Shown: positions 1 through 9,013 of the stretch, piece after piece | How the letters are laid out: each line of letters starts with the position of its first letter | How positions within the stretch are numbered: position 1 is the first letter of the stretch | Assembly (NCBI GenBank): GCA_913063495.1 | Contig: CAJXXT010000011.1 | Coordinates: 1 to 52,497, forward strand | Reading direction: 5' to 3' | Length of the DNA: 52,497 nt | Source: an uncultured Gammaproteobacteria bacterium | GTDB taxonomy: Bacteria > Pseudomonadota > Gammaproteobacteria > Pseudomonadales > Ketobacteraceae | Made by a program: the position numbers and the translations under genes | Notes under the pieces: generated by a model | What the model saw: only the letters and a program-made list of their open reading frames with translations | Databases searched by the model: none | Told to the model about the DNA's origin: nothing

Positions 1-20
1 GAAGCTTTTTTAATTATCAT
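1..20 (-). CDS. Possible 5' end of a gene running off the left edge
   Basis: On the minus strand an ATG at 20-18 is preceded by GGAG at a normal ribosome-binding distance (about 8 bases). Only about six codons (reading MIIKKA) lie in the window, so nothing can be said about the product. It could equally be a chance ATG in AT-rich sequence. Confidence 0.25.
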
Positions 21-207
21 TTTTATATCTCCAATGTTGTTATTCCAAACTGCACGATCGATCATATCACGAGTTATTAGACAGGTATTGATTAGGCTTA
101 ATTGAAGAGTTACGGGGAGTCGAACCTGAGCGTTCATAAAACAACCGACACTGTCACCTTTAACAAGGGCAGTGCCGGAAAAATCACACTCTATACAAGA
201 TTATTTA

Positions 208-975
208 CTAAGGGTTTTCGAATGAAAAACTACCTGTCATCACACTACCATTAGGCATGGTTCCATTAAAAGAGCCTTTCGTCCAAACCAAGCTATCTTC
301 AGTAATGGTTAACGTACCACTCGTTAGCGTCAGTTCAGTCCTGTTCAGCGGAGCTTTAAAACTGTCTGATTGTAGTCGAATACTTGCTTCACCCGACGCA
401 GGATCTTTCGCTAACGTAAAGTTGCCTTTCTTTAAGTTCCCCATCACATTAATATCTACAAGTAATGGATTACCGTTATATAACGATGCTGCAGAAATAG
501 TATCATTTGCTGTAAGACCTACAACACTCGCATTAGTGGACAGAACACAAAGATCAGTAAAACTTATAGCGCCAAGTTCATCCGCTGATATCTGCATATC
601 GCCCATATCAAATGCAGCCGTAACTGCAATCTTTGAGGCTTTTGCTATACCAAGATCCCCTGTAGCACTTAATGTGTCATTGTTATCGATTGCAAATGGA
701 CTAACAGGTAACCCTTCAACAGTCCCATTAAGTTTATTCAAGTTGAAATCTGAGCGACCGGCACAGTCTTTCATCTGCAGCCCACCTTCAGTTTCCACCA
801 AAGTAAAGCTAATGTTAGATTCTGCTTTTAACGTATTCTGGGATGATTCTAAACTCATACGCCACAATCCCGTTAAATCCTCACTACCCGTTGTAGATCG
901 TTGACTCTCTCCACCACAACCAACAAGTAGCATTGCGGGTAAGAGGGTTGAAATAATAATTTTTGAACGCTTCAT
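208..975 (-). CDS. Predicted lipoprotein of unknown function
   Basis: A 255-residue protein with a type II signal peptide: lysine/arginine start, hydrophobic run at about residues 5-17, and lipobox LVGC with the lipidated cysteine at 20, followed by Gly-Gly-Glu. It is therefore probably anchored in the inner or outer membrane facing the periplasm. I recognise no domain in the mature part; it contains a 'LTGLW' segment near residue 34 and two widely spaced cysteines, as in many small marine gammaproteobacterial lipoproteins. It lies third in a leftward series after the alpha-dioxygenase-like protein and the DUF1569 protein, but an 88-bp gap with tandem repeats separates it from the latter, so co-transcription is likely but not certain. 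The ATG at 975 has an AAGAGAAC stretch upstream. Confidence 0.75.
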   Translation of the reverse strand: MKRSKIIISTLLPAMLLVGCGGESQRSTTGSEDLTGLWRMSLESSQNTLKAESNISFTLVETEGGLQMKDCAGRSDFNLNKLNGTVEGLPVSPFAIDNNDTLSATGDLGIAKASKIAVTAAFDMGDMQISADELGAISFTDLCVLSTNASVVGLTANDTISAASLYNGNPLLVDINVMGNLKKGNFTLAKDPASGEASIRLQSDSFKAPLNRTELTLTSGTLTITEDSLVWTKGSFNGTMPNGSVMTGSFSFENP

Positions 976-1001
976 AGTATTTGTTCTCTTTATCTATTGT
1001 A

Positions 1002-1037
1002 ATTTTTACTACTATTTTTATTGCTATTTTTATTACT
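1002..1037. repeat. Three tandem 12-bp repeats between two genes
   Basis: Three consecutive 12-base units (ATTTTTACTACT, ATTTTTATTGCT, ATTTTTATTACT) lie in the gap between the DUF1569 gene and the downstream lipoprotein gene. Units differ by one or two bases. This is one of several short tandem arrays at gene boundaries in this window. Confidence 0.8.
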
Positions 1038-1063
1038 ATGTAAATCAAAAAAACCGATGAGAG

Positions 1064-1660
1064 TTATCCCAACGGAGCATCCATATAAGTCAGATTTGAG
1101 AAGTGATTTGCACAATGAAAAGAATGTGCGAGTTCCCAATCTTCGTAGCTTAATGTGCCATAAGAAAAGTGTGGATGTAACGCACCCGTGTAATTCTGAA
1201 AATCCCCACAAGCATTACGAAGACGTAAAAATGCATCTTCTATTGGGCCTTCATCTTCAATCGCTGGCGCATCCGGCACTGGAGCAGAAAGGCTATGAGA
1301 CATATAACCTTGAGATTTAAACGTTATAAACCCTATTTTCTTAATCGACTGCACAAGAGGTGAATCCAGCTTAGGATACCCTGTCATGGAATATTCCATA
1401 CTTTGAGCCATATGTGTTAGGGCTTTATATAGAGACCAAGGTTGATCCATCACAAGAGTATCAAGATTTGCTTCCATTAGATCCATTTCTGCCAGTACAT
1501 CATCAATAGTACTGAACTTTAATTGACGACCCGATGCAGCACAGCCCGTTAGTGTTGGGCCCACCGCACCGGCAACAGCAACACCCGCTGTTAGCTTCAA
1601 AAATGATTTTCGAGACATTACCGTGTCTAAGGATTCACTATTTTTTATTTCATTATTCAT
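1064..1660 (-). CDS. Tat-signal DUF1569 (DinB-like) protein
   Basis: A 198-residue exported protein. The N-terminus carries a twin-arginine-like signal with an Arg-Lys variant (SRKSFLK at about residues 16-22), a hydrophobic run, and a lipobox-like LTGC ending at Cys40. The mature part resembles DUF1569, a branch of the DinB four-helix superfamily: His83 in an LTHMAQS segment, YSMTGYP at 90-96, a proline-rich APVPDAP segment, HPHFSYG at 162-168, and a C-terminal AHSFHCANH with His179, His182 and His186. In DinB proteins such histidines usually hold a metal ion; here this is inferred. It follows the haem peroxidase gene by 104 bp and is probably co-transcribed, suggesting a role in handling the peroxidase's lipid product. 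RBS-like GAGA lies upstream of the ATG. Confidence 0.65.
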   Translation of the reverse strand: MNNEIKNSESLDTVMSRKSFLKLTAGVAVAGAVGPTLTGCAASGRQLKFSTIDDVLAEMDLMEANLDTLVMDQPWSLYKALTHMAQSMEYSMTGYPKLDSPLVQSIKKIGFITFKSQGYMSHSLSAPVPDAPAIEDEGPIEDAFLRLRNACGDFQNYTGALHPHFSYGTLSYEDWELAHSFHCANHFSNLTYMDAPLG

Positions 1661-1688
1661 TTTTATATTCTCTATCTATGTTCGAATT

Positions 1689-1720
1689 CCCAGATAACTC
1701 ATCATTGTGAGTTATCTGGG
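1689..1720. other. Perfect 13-bp inverted repeat between peroxidase and DUF1569 genes
   Basis: Arms at 1689-1701 (CCCAGATAACTCA) and 1708-1720 are perfectly complementary with a 6-base loop. Neither side has a run of T, so it is not a typical intrinsic terminator. In a leftward transcript it would form a strong hairpin just after the peroxidase stop codon, which could attenuate or stabilise the message. Confidence 0.7.
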
Positions 1721-1764
1721 CGACCAATATATTTTTGGGAAAGTAAGTCGTTTATTATCCTTGC

Positions 1765-3522
1765 TTACTTTCTAACCTTCAGGTCATACCATTCATTCTC
1801 TTCATCCCATGGGAAGAAGGCGTTTTCAACTTTCTCTAAACGCTCGGCCAGTTCAGGCAAGTTACGCACAAGAACACTATTGAAAGTTACGCTATCAATC
1901 CAATCTAACCCTTCTTGGCTATAAATTTCCTTACGATAGTCCTCGGTGAAGAAACGGTCAGCCATTAAGCGGCGAGAAGCCATCGCTATAAATATTTGGA
2001 ATGATGTCTCACCAAAACCATAGCCTGGAGGTCGATAACCTTCAGCAAAAGAACCTACCATGACATCCAATGCTTCAATATCATCGTTATATACTGCACG
2101 CATTTTTTCTGCCATTTCAGTATCAGGGGTAATATCGGTGAAATCATTAACCGCTTTCAAGCCAATTTGACGACGGAACTCATTATATCGAGGGATACCA
2201 CGTTCACGATCTCGAAGAATATCAACTGCTGCCAAATCAACAACACCGCCACCAGGCTCTGCGGTAAAGTTAGTTAGCATATCCGGGTAATTGTTTAGTA
2301 CTAATAAACCAGGCTTAGTGCGACCAAAAGAGTAAAACAGATCAGTAAGGCCCACTTCTGTGGTTAACTGGGTTCCACCCGTAAAAGAATGCTCCAACAA
2401 AGTTGTATTTCCTACGATTTCATCAGTCTCGTGATTACGTATAGGGAATTCATCACGCAACAATGGATGCATACGATACACTGCAGTAAACTCTTCCGTC
2501 AGGCTGAAAGGTACACCCTCAAGAATTTTTCCTCCACCCATAATACCATCGGTGGCGGGATCTCCAAGACGAGGAACCCACGATGGTAACAAACCACGCC
2601 AGTTAGCAAACATCGCCTGACGAAGGATGTCATTCTTAAGAATACCCGGCGTCCAATCTACCGTATGGATCTTGGCAATCTCTGCTGCGTTAATCAATCG
2701 AGCTGTCTGAAATACTCTTTCATCATCCCAATCTGGATAACTCTGCAATAACATATCCGCTATTTGGTTATGCTCCATAACAAACAATGTATGAAGAAGC
2801 TCTAGACCTACCCACCAATTTTTATTAAAGCCTGTTTTTGCTTTACCCGTTTCAGCATCAATGGGTAATCGTCCGTCAACAAGAATCATTTTTCCGTCTT
2901 CGAAAGTTCGCAAGCTATCCATGGTTGCTTGGTCACTACCATAAATCTGTGAACCATCCCACCAAGCAGTATTATCATTAAGAAAACTTGCAGGACGCCC
3001 GTCTCCAGCATCTCTAGTGGGATCTGCTGGTGTTCGGCCTATATTCATGTGGCCATCACCCATATCATGAATATCGCCACTTTCAACAGGGACTTTAATA
3101 GGGTTACTGTGATCACGGTTACCATGCTCAAACCAATCATGAACCATAAATTGGATCCAAGATGTCGCAAGATAATTAAGGAATGGAACCTCTTTAAGGC
3201 CCTCATCACGTGTAAGTAACTCTTTACTGACCACCCTCGGATTAGGCGTTAACAGCTTATCTGTATCTTGCCAACTATAATCCGGCTGAATATTTCTACC
3301 CATTCGCGCTCCAGCCATTCCCATAGCCGGCAAGTCCAAATCATTACAGCTACCATCTGCAGTACGATAATTTTGTGACTCAGGTTCACAAACAACACTA
3401 GGCCACTCCCCTGTTGCATAGGTATCAAATAAGTTATTTTCCAATAACTGGCAACGTATATTTGCCAACGTCAACAAACCGATTAGTGGCCCAAAGATCC
3501 ACCATTTCAAATATGCACTCAT
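1765..3522 (-). CDS. Haem peroxidase of the fatty-acid alpha-dioxygenase (PIOX) / cyclooxygenase type
   Basis: A 585-residue protein of the animal-type haem peroxidase superfamily. It has one hydrophobic N-terminal segment (about 5-22), then HDW at 128-130 with the distal haem histidine (His128), the conserved GSQIYGSD at 190-197, LFVMEHN at 246-252, and YRMHPLL at 349-355 with Tyr349 and proximal His352. The Tyr-x-x-His spacing and the YRMH wording match plant-type alpha-dioxygenases, where that tyrosine forms the radical that abstracts hydrogen from a fatty acid. Expected reaction, from family knowledge: O2 addition at C-2 of a fatty acid to give a 2-hydroperoxide, which decays to a shortened aldehyde. 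The LF-x-x-EHN position where myeloperoxidase-type enzymes have Arg is Met249 here. It heads a leftward set with a DUF1569 protein and a lipoprotein; an AraC regulator is divergent. Confidence 0.85.
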   Translation of the reverse strand: MSAYLKWWIFGPLIGLLTLANIRCQLLENNLFDTYATGEWPSVVCEPESQNYRTADGSCNDLDLPAMGMAGARMGRNIQPDYSWQDTDKLLTPNPRVVSKELLTRDEGLKEVPFLNYLATSWIQFMVHDWFEHGNRDHSNPIKVPVESGDIHDMGDGHMNIGRTPADPTRDAGDGRPASFLNDNTAWWDGSQIYGSDQATMDSLRTFEDGKMILVDGRLPIDAETGKAKTGFNKNWWVGLELLHTLFVMEHNQIADMLLQSYPDWDDERVFQTARLINAAEIAKIHTVDWTPGILKNDILRQAMFANWRGLLPSWVPRLGDPATDGIMGGGKILEGVPFSLTEEFTAVYRMHPLLRDEFPIRNHETDEIVGNTTLLEHSFTGGTQLTTEVGLTDLFYSFGRTKPGLLVLNNYPDMLTNFTAEPGGGVVDLAAVDILRDRERGIPRYNEFRRQIGLKAVNDFTDITPDTEMAEKMRAVYNDDIEALDVMVGSFAEGYRPPGYGFGETSFQIFIAMASRRLMADRFFTEDYRKEIYSQEGLDWIDSVTFNSVLVRNLPELAERLEKVENAFFPWDEENEWYDLKVRK

Positions 3523-3866
3523 AAAACAATCCCCTCATTTTTTTGTTGTTATTAAGAGTGCTCTACAAAGTAGAACACTGCCCAATTCATTTGTTATTTT
3601 TAAAGCCAGTATAGTAATAAAAACTCACGAACAATCTATACCAAAAGGCCTGATTTTTTAGATCTGATTGACACATCACGTCTAAATACTACAAGTTCAA
3701 TTAACACGATGTTTAAATAGCACAACGTTCAAATTAAATATCCCATAGCTGGAACCAGTTCCTTTAATAGATTCATCAACCCCATGTATTTTAACAAAGG
3801 CTTACTGATAAAAAGATAGTGTAAGGATGATCACATTCATTCAGTAAGCATAACGAGACAAAAAAG
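3523..3866. promoter_or_regulatory. Divergent intergenic region, alpha-dioxygenase locus / AraC regulator
   Basis: A 344-bp AT-rich spacer between the leftward peroxidase gene and the rightward AraC gene, so it must hold both promoters. I see a short palindrome GGAACCAGTTCC at 3751-3762 and a repeated AACGAGACAAA just before the regulator, but no confident -35/-10 pair. Confidence 0.5.
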
Positions 3867-3887
3867 TTGCACAACGAGACAAACGTA

Positions 3888-4919
3888 ATGCCAAATACCC
3901 AAACTGTGGAATCCATGCAGTTTCCAAACAGTTATGTTTTGATGACACACCTGAAAGATAAGGATGCAGTCAAATCTGCCTTGCATCATGTAGGCCTTTG
4001 TTTAGATGACATAAATACGCCAAACGGCGTTATTTCAGGGCCTCAAGTAAAAGCGCTTATTGAACTAAACATTGAGCTTCACACGTCAGAAACCCCCTAT
4101 AGCATTTTAATTGCAAAAGAGTTTAATGTTGCAACCCACGGAATTTTTGGGTTATCCATTGCCTCATCAAAAAATATAAAAGAAGCGGCTAAGGCAGCAC
4201 AAAAATATTCAAAGCTAATTAACCCCGCCGTACACTACAACTTTCAAGTTACAAAACGTAACAGTTCATGTATCCTAACTCCAGAAAAATCATTTGAAAA
4301 AGCAGGCTTAGCGTTAGTTGAAATCAATATGATGGTAATCCATCAATTCTTACGCCTTTCCAAGCACCAAATCACACCAGAATTTGTACAATTTGAACAC
4401 GCTACCAGCTTTCCCCTTCATCACTATGAACAGTATTTCGGCTGCCCGGTTCAATTTAATTGTCAAGATAGCCGCATTGCTATTAACAGCCGTTTTCTGA
4501 AAAGCCCGATGATGTTTTACGACCCATCAACAACTCTCGTTCTGGGTGACCACTTAGATTCGGCTTTGAATAAAAACACAATCTCAAAAAATCATTGGAC
4601 ATATAAAATTAGAGAATATTTAACACGCAATATTAACAACAGTGAACTCCTAACCAGGGCAAAAATCGCAGCACACTTAAATACAACACCCAGAACCCTG
4701 ACGCGTAAATTACAACAAGAAGGCGCCTGCTACCAAACCATTATTGAAGATTTCAAATACGACATGGCAAGGCACGCTCTAACCTATACCGACAAAAATA
4801 TTGCTCAAATTTCTGACGAACTTGGGTTTAATGATCCGCAATCCTTTGCTCGGGCTTTTAAGCGCTGGTCCGGTGCAACCGCAAGCAGTTACCGAAAAAG
4901 GCCACCCTCCTCTTCCTAG
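3888..4919 (+). CDS. AraC-family transcriptional regulator
   Basis: A 343-residue regulator (if started at the ATG). The N-terminal ~200 residues resemble the arabinose-binding-like effector domain of OruR/ArgR-type AraC proteins. The C-terminal ~85 residues hold two helix-turn-helix motifs: RAKIAAHLNTTPRTLTRKLQ and later IAQISDELGFNDPQSFARAF, the classic AraC signature. The ATG at 3888 follows GAGAC at a normal spacing; an in-frame TTG at 3867 would add seven residues. Its divergence from the alpha-dioxygenase locus suggests it regulates that locus, possibly in response to a fatty-acid-like ligand. Confidence 0.85.
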   Translation: MPNTQTVESMQFPNSYVLMTHLKDKDAVKSALHHVGLCLDDINTPNGVISGPQVKALIELNIELHTSETPYSILIAKEFNVATHGIFGLSIASSKNIKEAAKAAQKYSKLINPAVHYNFQVTKRNSSCILTPEKSFEKAGLALVEINMMVIHQFLRLSKHQITPEFVQFEHATSFPLHHYEQYFGCPVQFNCQDSRIAINSRFLKSPMMFYDPSTTLVLGDHLDSALNKNTISKNHWTYKIREYLTRNINNSELLTRAKIAAHLNTTPRTLTRKLQQEGACYQTIIEDFKYDMARHALTYTDKNIAQISDELGFNDPQSFARAFKRWSGATASSYRKRPPSSS

Positions 4920-5279
4920 GCAACGATTAAGCAACCTTGATTCCTGTGGGCGATTGCATTCGCCCACCTTTCCCTCCATATCCCTACTCTTTCTAGTCTC
5001 CCCCTTCTCTCCATATACTTTCCTTTTATTTAATTTCACTTATTTACCATTATAGAATAATATAGTAATGTTACACGTTAGTTCCCATAATGAAATATAT
5101 GGTAATCAATCATAAACAAGGAAAACTCATAGAAAACAGCGTCAACAAGGCGCTATCAGACACCCATGAGACAACTAATCTCGCCCCACCTTGGCTCGAC
5201 GGCATGCTGTCCAAAGGCATCGACTGCCAGCCAGTGTGCAGCAAGCTTGTCCAACCACCTGTTAACTTTGGGAAGCATC
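4920..5279. other. Intergenic region without a recognisable gene
   Basis: 360 bp between the AraC gene and the acyl-CoA dehydrogenase operon. The left part holds a GC-rich hairpin (see 4946-4967), followed by pyrimidine-rich sequence. An open frame from 5090 overlaps the next gene's start but lacks a ribosome-binding site and was not accepted. The right part should contain the promoter of the 5280-9808 operon. Confidence 0.4.
4946..4967 (+). terminator. Possible terminator after the AraC gene
   Basis: An 8-bp perfect stem (GTGGGCGA / TCGCCCAC) with a 6-base loop starts 26 bases after the AraC stop. The following sequence is pyrimidine-rich (CTTTCCCTCC) rather than a clean T run, so termination strength is doubtful. 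Confidence 0.4.
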
Positions 5280-7097
5280 ATGACAATATACAAAGCACCA
5301 TTAATCGATTATAAATTTTTATTTGAAGACGTATTTGATGTCTACAGTATTTACCAAGGTCTACCCAACTCGAGCGACCTTACCCCCGAGTTAACGGACG
5401 ACATTTTAGAGCAGGCAGGGAAATTTGCCGAACAAGAAATCCAGCCTCTGAACTACCCCGGGCACGAAGAAGGCTGTCACTGGGAAAATGGTAAAGTCAC
5501 AACACCGAAAGGCTACAAGGAAGTCTATAAAAAATATATTGCCAGTGGTTGGACGCAGATCAGCGAAAACCCAAACTATGGAGGCCAGGGTCTGCCGCGC
5601 ATTATTAATGCCGCTATTGGTGAAATGAACCTTTCTGCTTGTGCAGCGTTTGGAATATATGTCACACGAGATGGCTCCATTGCCACTATAGAAAATAACG
5701 CATCAAAAGAACTTAAAGAGAAATATTTACCTAAATTAATCGACGGCTCCTGGGGCGGCCCCATGTGTATGACCGAACCTCACTGCGGATCAGATTTGGG
5801 ATTGCTGCGAACCAAAGCCGAACCATATAATGACGGAAGCTATTCTATCAGCGGCACTAAAATGTTTATAACTGGTGGTGAAGGTGACCTTGCTGAAAAT
5901 AACATTCATCTAGTGTTAGCACGACTACCTGATTCACCAAAAGGAATCAAAGGCATTTCGTTATTTATTGTGCCCAATATTCTGGTGAATGACAATGGCT
6001 CTCTTGGAGACAAGAATAGTGTAAGTTGCGGATCTATCGAACACAAAATGGGGCTTAATGGGTCATCCACCTGTGTTATGAATTTTGATAACGCCACTGG
6101 TTTTTTGGTCGGGGAAATTAACAAAGGTATGCGAGCCATGTTCAGCATGGTAAACAAATCACGTTTTACCATTGGCCAGCAAGGCACCGCCTTAGCAGAG
6201 GTTTCTTATCAAAATGCCGCGTTATACGCTCAAGATAGATTACAGATGCGAGCATTAACTGGCGTACAATACCCAGAGCTTACCGCAGACCCCATCATCG
6301 TACATCCCGACGTACGTCGCATGTTACTTATCCAACGCGCCTTTGCCGAAGGATCTAGAGCATTTAATACCTATATCGCTTTATTGTTTGACAAACAAGA
6401 ACGCACCGTAGATGAAAAAGAAAAACAAACCTGTACCACTTTGTTAGATTTACTAACACCCATCTGCAAGGGGTTCAATTCAGAAATGTGTACAGAGAGC
6501 GTTAATCTTGGGCTACAAACCTTTGGTGGCCATGGATATATTCGCGAAAATGGTATGGAGCAGTTTGTTCGCGACGCCAGAGCTGCTCAAATTTATGAAG
6601 GTACAACAGGAATTCAGGGGTTAGACCTTTTAGGGCGGAAAATTCTCGCGAGCCAAGGGAAATCACTTAAAGTTTTTACCAAAGAAATTCATCTCTTCTG
6701 TGAAGAAAACAAAAACCACCAACAAATCAAACCCTTTATTGATCGCTTATCCAAGGTGAACAACCAATGGCTAGAGTTGACATTAAAAATTGGCGCCAAT
6801 GCCATGACAAACCCTAATGATGTTGGTGCCGCTTCAGTGGACTATTTAATGTATTCCGGCTATGTAACATTTGCTTATTTCTGGGCCAAAATGGCCAAAG
6901 TTGCGGCAGACAAATTGGAAAACAACATCAATAACAACATCAATAACAACAGCCCCTTTCATCAAGCAAAATTGCAAACAGCACGATTCTATTTTGAACG
7001 CATACTACCACGCACAGCATTACATGCAGAACTCATGATATCGAGCAGTGACAACCTAATGGAAATGGAAGCAGAAAACTTTGTTTTTAATTCCTAA
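5280..7097 (+). CDS. Acyl-CoA dehydrogenase with extended C-terminal domain
   Basis: A 605-residue flavoprotein of the long (~600 aa) acyl-CoA dehydrogenase group. It oxidises acyl-CoA to trans-2-enoyl-CoA using FAD, the first step of beta-oxidation. The start MTIYKAPLIDYKFLFEDVF is typical of this group. Next come CMTEPHCGSDL (flavin/substrate segment), GTKMFITGGE, the C-terminal catalytic motif QIYEGTTGIQG with the expected Glu base, and an extra C-terminal domain of about 120 residues. The ATG at 5280 was chosen because GGAAG lies just upstream and the family starts there; the reading frame itself continues further upstream. A poly-asparagine stretch near residue 550 (NNINNNINNN) comes from a 12-bp microrepeat. 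It is first in an operon with an SCP2-like protein, an alcohol dehydrogenase and a PaaX-type regulator. Confidence 0.92.
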   Translation: MTIYKAPLIDYKFLFEDVFDVYSIYQGLPNSSDLTPELTDDILEQAGKFAEQEIQPLNYPGHEEGCHWENGKVTTPKGYKEVYKKYIASGWTQISENPNYGGQGLPRIINAAIGEMNLSACAAFGIYVTRDGSIATIENNASKELKEKYLPKLIDGSWGGPMCMTEPHCGSDLGLLRTKAEPYNDGSYSISGTKMFITGGEGDLAENNIHLVLARLPDSPKGIKGISLFIVPNILVNDNGSLGDKNSVSCGSIEHKMGLNGSSTCVMNFDNATGFLVGEINKGMRAMFSMVNKSRFTIGQQGTALAEVSYQNAALYAQDRLQMRALTGVQYPELTADPIIVHPDVRRMLLIQRAFAEGSRAFNTYIALLFDKQERTVDEKEKQTCTTLLDLLTPICKGFNSEMCTESVNLGLQTFGGHGYIRENGMEQFVRDARAAQIYEGTTGIQGLDLLGRKILASQGKSLKVFTKEIHLFCEENKNHQQIKPFIDRLSKVNNQWLELTLKIGANAMTNPNDVGAASVDYLMYSGYVTFAYFWAKMAKVAADKLENNINNNINNNSPFHQAKLQTARFYFERILPRTALHAELMISSSDNLMEMEAENFVFNS

Positions 7098-7199
7098 CTA
7101 TTCAGTGGAACTCTTAATATCACGAATAACCCTGGATTGAAGATCTTCTGAATAAGTTACTTTATCTCAAACTCTACATCAAACATCAGAATCAACACT

Positions 7200-7745
7200 A
7201 TGAAAAAAGAAACGAACACACTAAAAACCAAACTCCGCGATGGGTACCTCAACACCATGCTGGGAGTTATTGCACGCACACTCTGTGCAATGAGTAAATT
7301 TGATGCCACATTACAAAAAGAGCTTGAAGGCGTTCCTGAAAACTTTATTTTGCAAATGAAAGTGCTACCCAATGTCGCCAGCATGAGCGTACAAAAAAAC
7401 TCGAAGGGGCAACTTGACTATTTGGGTAAAGAACCGAACAAAGGACAAAAAGCCAACGTTGTTATCGCAATCAAACACCCAGAGTTAGCTTTTCTAGTTT
7501 TCTCTTTTCAAGAAAATAATGCTCAGGCTTTCGCGCGAAATCGCACGATTATAGAAGGAGACCTGTCAATGGCTATGCGCATGATCCGATGCATCAGTCA
7601 TTTGGAAGTATACATTTTACCTAAGGCCGCGGCCAAAAAGGCACTAAAACGTTATCCAGCAATCAGTTTTCTGGAAAAAACACGCACAGCGGCAAAAATT
7701 TATGGCCACCTTACTCTCGATCTACTCCCAGGAAAAACAACATGA
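7200..7745 (+). CDS. SCP2-like lipid-carrier protein (tentative)
   Basis: A 181-residue soluble protein without a signal peptide. The middle (about residues 70-140) reads like a sterol-carrier-protein-2/UbiT-type fold: an alternating hydrophobic segment ending in FLVFSFQENNAQAFARNR, then IIEGDLSMAMRMIRCISHLE, which resembles the 'GD..L...L.....' end of SCP2 domains. Such proteins bind acyl chains or sterols. Its last bases overlap the next gene (ATGA, 7742-7745), so it is translationally coupled to the alcohol dehydrogenase. A lipid-presenting role for the enzymes on either side is inferred. I could not confirm the domain without a profile search. Confidence 0.55.
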   Translation: MKKETNTLKTKLRDGYLNTMLGVIARTLCAMSKFDATLQKELEGVPENFILQMKVLPNVASMSVQKNSKGQLDYLGKEPNKGQKANVVIAIKHPELAFLVFSFQENNAQAFARNRTIIEGDLSMAMRMIRCISHLEVYILPKAAAKKALKRYPAISFLEKTRTAAKIYGHLTLDLLPGKTT

Positions 7746-8926
7746 GCACGCCTTGTTACGAATTTTTTTGCCCAGTAAAAATCATCGCAGGAGTTAAAAG
7801 CCTTGAACATATCCCCCATGAGCTTGCTAACTTCTCGGCCTTTCGGCCGCTTGTGATCACCGACCAAGGTGTTAAGAACGCTGGATTAATTCAACATATA
7901 GATGATGCTTTTAACAGTAGCGACATAAATATTGTTGATATTTTTGACGATGTACCTCCAGATTCATCAACCCTATTAGTTACGCAGATAGCCGATTTAT
8001 ATCGTAAACTGGACTGCGACTCCATTATCGCCATCGGCGGTGGCTCAGTAATTGACACTAGCAAAGGAGTCAATATTCTGGTATCAGAAGGCGGCGATGA
8101 CGTCACAGCTTATAGCGGAGTAGATTCGTTAAAAAAACCACTTAAACCTTTTTTTGTTATACCCACAACCGCAGGGACAGGCTCGGAAGTCACCTCCGTA
8201 GCAGTCATCGCAGATACTGTTAAGAATACCAAAGTGGTTTTTACTTGCAGTTTCTTATTACCCAATGTGGCAATTCTTGATCCCCGCATGACAAAAACCC
8301 TACCTCCAAAAATCACTGCCGCCACAGCGATGGATGCATTAACTCACGCCATCGAAGCATTTACCTGTATGGGTAAAAACCCTTTAAGTGATAGCTACGC
8401 GACTGCAGCAATTAGTAAGATTAGTCAAAATATCATTAACGTAATGGACAACCCTAGTGATGAAATGGGGCGATTAGAACTCGCTCAAGCATCTACCATG
8501 GCAGGTATTGCTTTTTCTAATTCCATGGTCGGGCTTATTCATGCCCTAGGCCACTCTCTGGGAGCAACCTGCCATATTCCTCACGGTGTTTGCATGAATA
8601 TATTTTTACCGCATGCGCTGGATTACAACCTACGTCATGGCGAAAGTATTCTAGGAGAAATATTGCTTCCTCTAGCTGGCGCAGAGGCATACGCGAATAC
8701 CCCCTCTAATCAACGACCTCAAGCTGTCATTGATTATATCCATAAACTTAAGGATAAATTACACACACGCTGCCAACTACCACGCTCATTAAAAGAAACT
8801 GGACGAGTGGAACAAGCACAATTTGCCAAAATTGTTGAACTGACAGTGGACGATGCAGCCCTAATATTAAACCCGATAGAAGTAGATCGGGAAGACGCAA
8901 TGGCAATACTCAAACGCGCCTGGTGA
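7742..8926 (+). CDS. Iron-containing (type III) alcohol dehydrogenase
   Basis: A 394-residue NAD(P)-dependent alcohol dehydrogenase of the Fe-ADH family, interconverting alcohols and aldehydes. Visible motifs: dinucleotide-binding AIGGGSVIDTSKG (about 97-109), TAGTGSEVTSVAVI (143-156), and metal ligands Asp198, His202 (MDALTHAIEAF), His267 (IHALGHSLGA) and His281 (CHIPHGVC); the D-x3-H and 14-residue H-H spacings match the family. Length is normal. The start overlaps the stop of the upstream gene in an ATGA junction. In this operon it probably oxidises a fatty or branched alcohol whose acid then feeds the acyl-CoA dehydrogenase. Confidence 0.93.
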   Translation: MSTPCYEFFCPVKIIAGVKSLEHIPHELANFSAFRPLVITDQGVKNAGLIQHIDDAFNSSDINIVDIFDDVPPDSSTLLVTQIADLYRKLDCDSIIAIGGGSVIDTSKGVNILVSEGGDDVTAYSGVDSLKKPLKPFFVIPTTAGTGSEVTSVAVIADTVKNTKVVFTCSFLLPNVAILDPRMTKTLPPKITAATAMDALTHAIEAFTCMGKNPLSDSYATAAISKISQNIINVMDNPSDEMGRLELAQASTMAGIAFSNSMVGLIHALGHSLGATCHIPHGVCMNIFLPHALDYNLRHGESILGEILLPLAGAEAYANTPSNQRPQAVIDYIHKLKDKLHTRCQLPRSLKETGRVEQAQFAKIVELTVDDAALILNPIEVDREDAMAILKRAW

Positions 8927-9013
8927 GAAGGCCTCAACAGTATCAACTTGCAATCGGCGTCAACATGCCTAACATAGCCGACATTGCTAAATTTAACGCA
9001 CCTATAGGGCATC

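Noticed and set aside
112-135. A GGTTCGACTCCCC stretch on the minus strand resembling a tRNA T-arm
   Set aside because: The flanking bases do not form the T-stem, and no anticodon or acceptor arm could be built around it.
257-904. Long plus-strand open frame opposite the lipoprotein gene
   Set aside because: Mirror of a gene with a good signal peptide and lipobox; no start context of its own.
5090-5314. 74-codon open frame before the acyl-CoA dehydrogenase
   Set aside because: No ribosome-binding site, no family features, and it overlaps the well-supported start at 5280.
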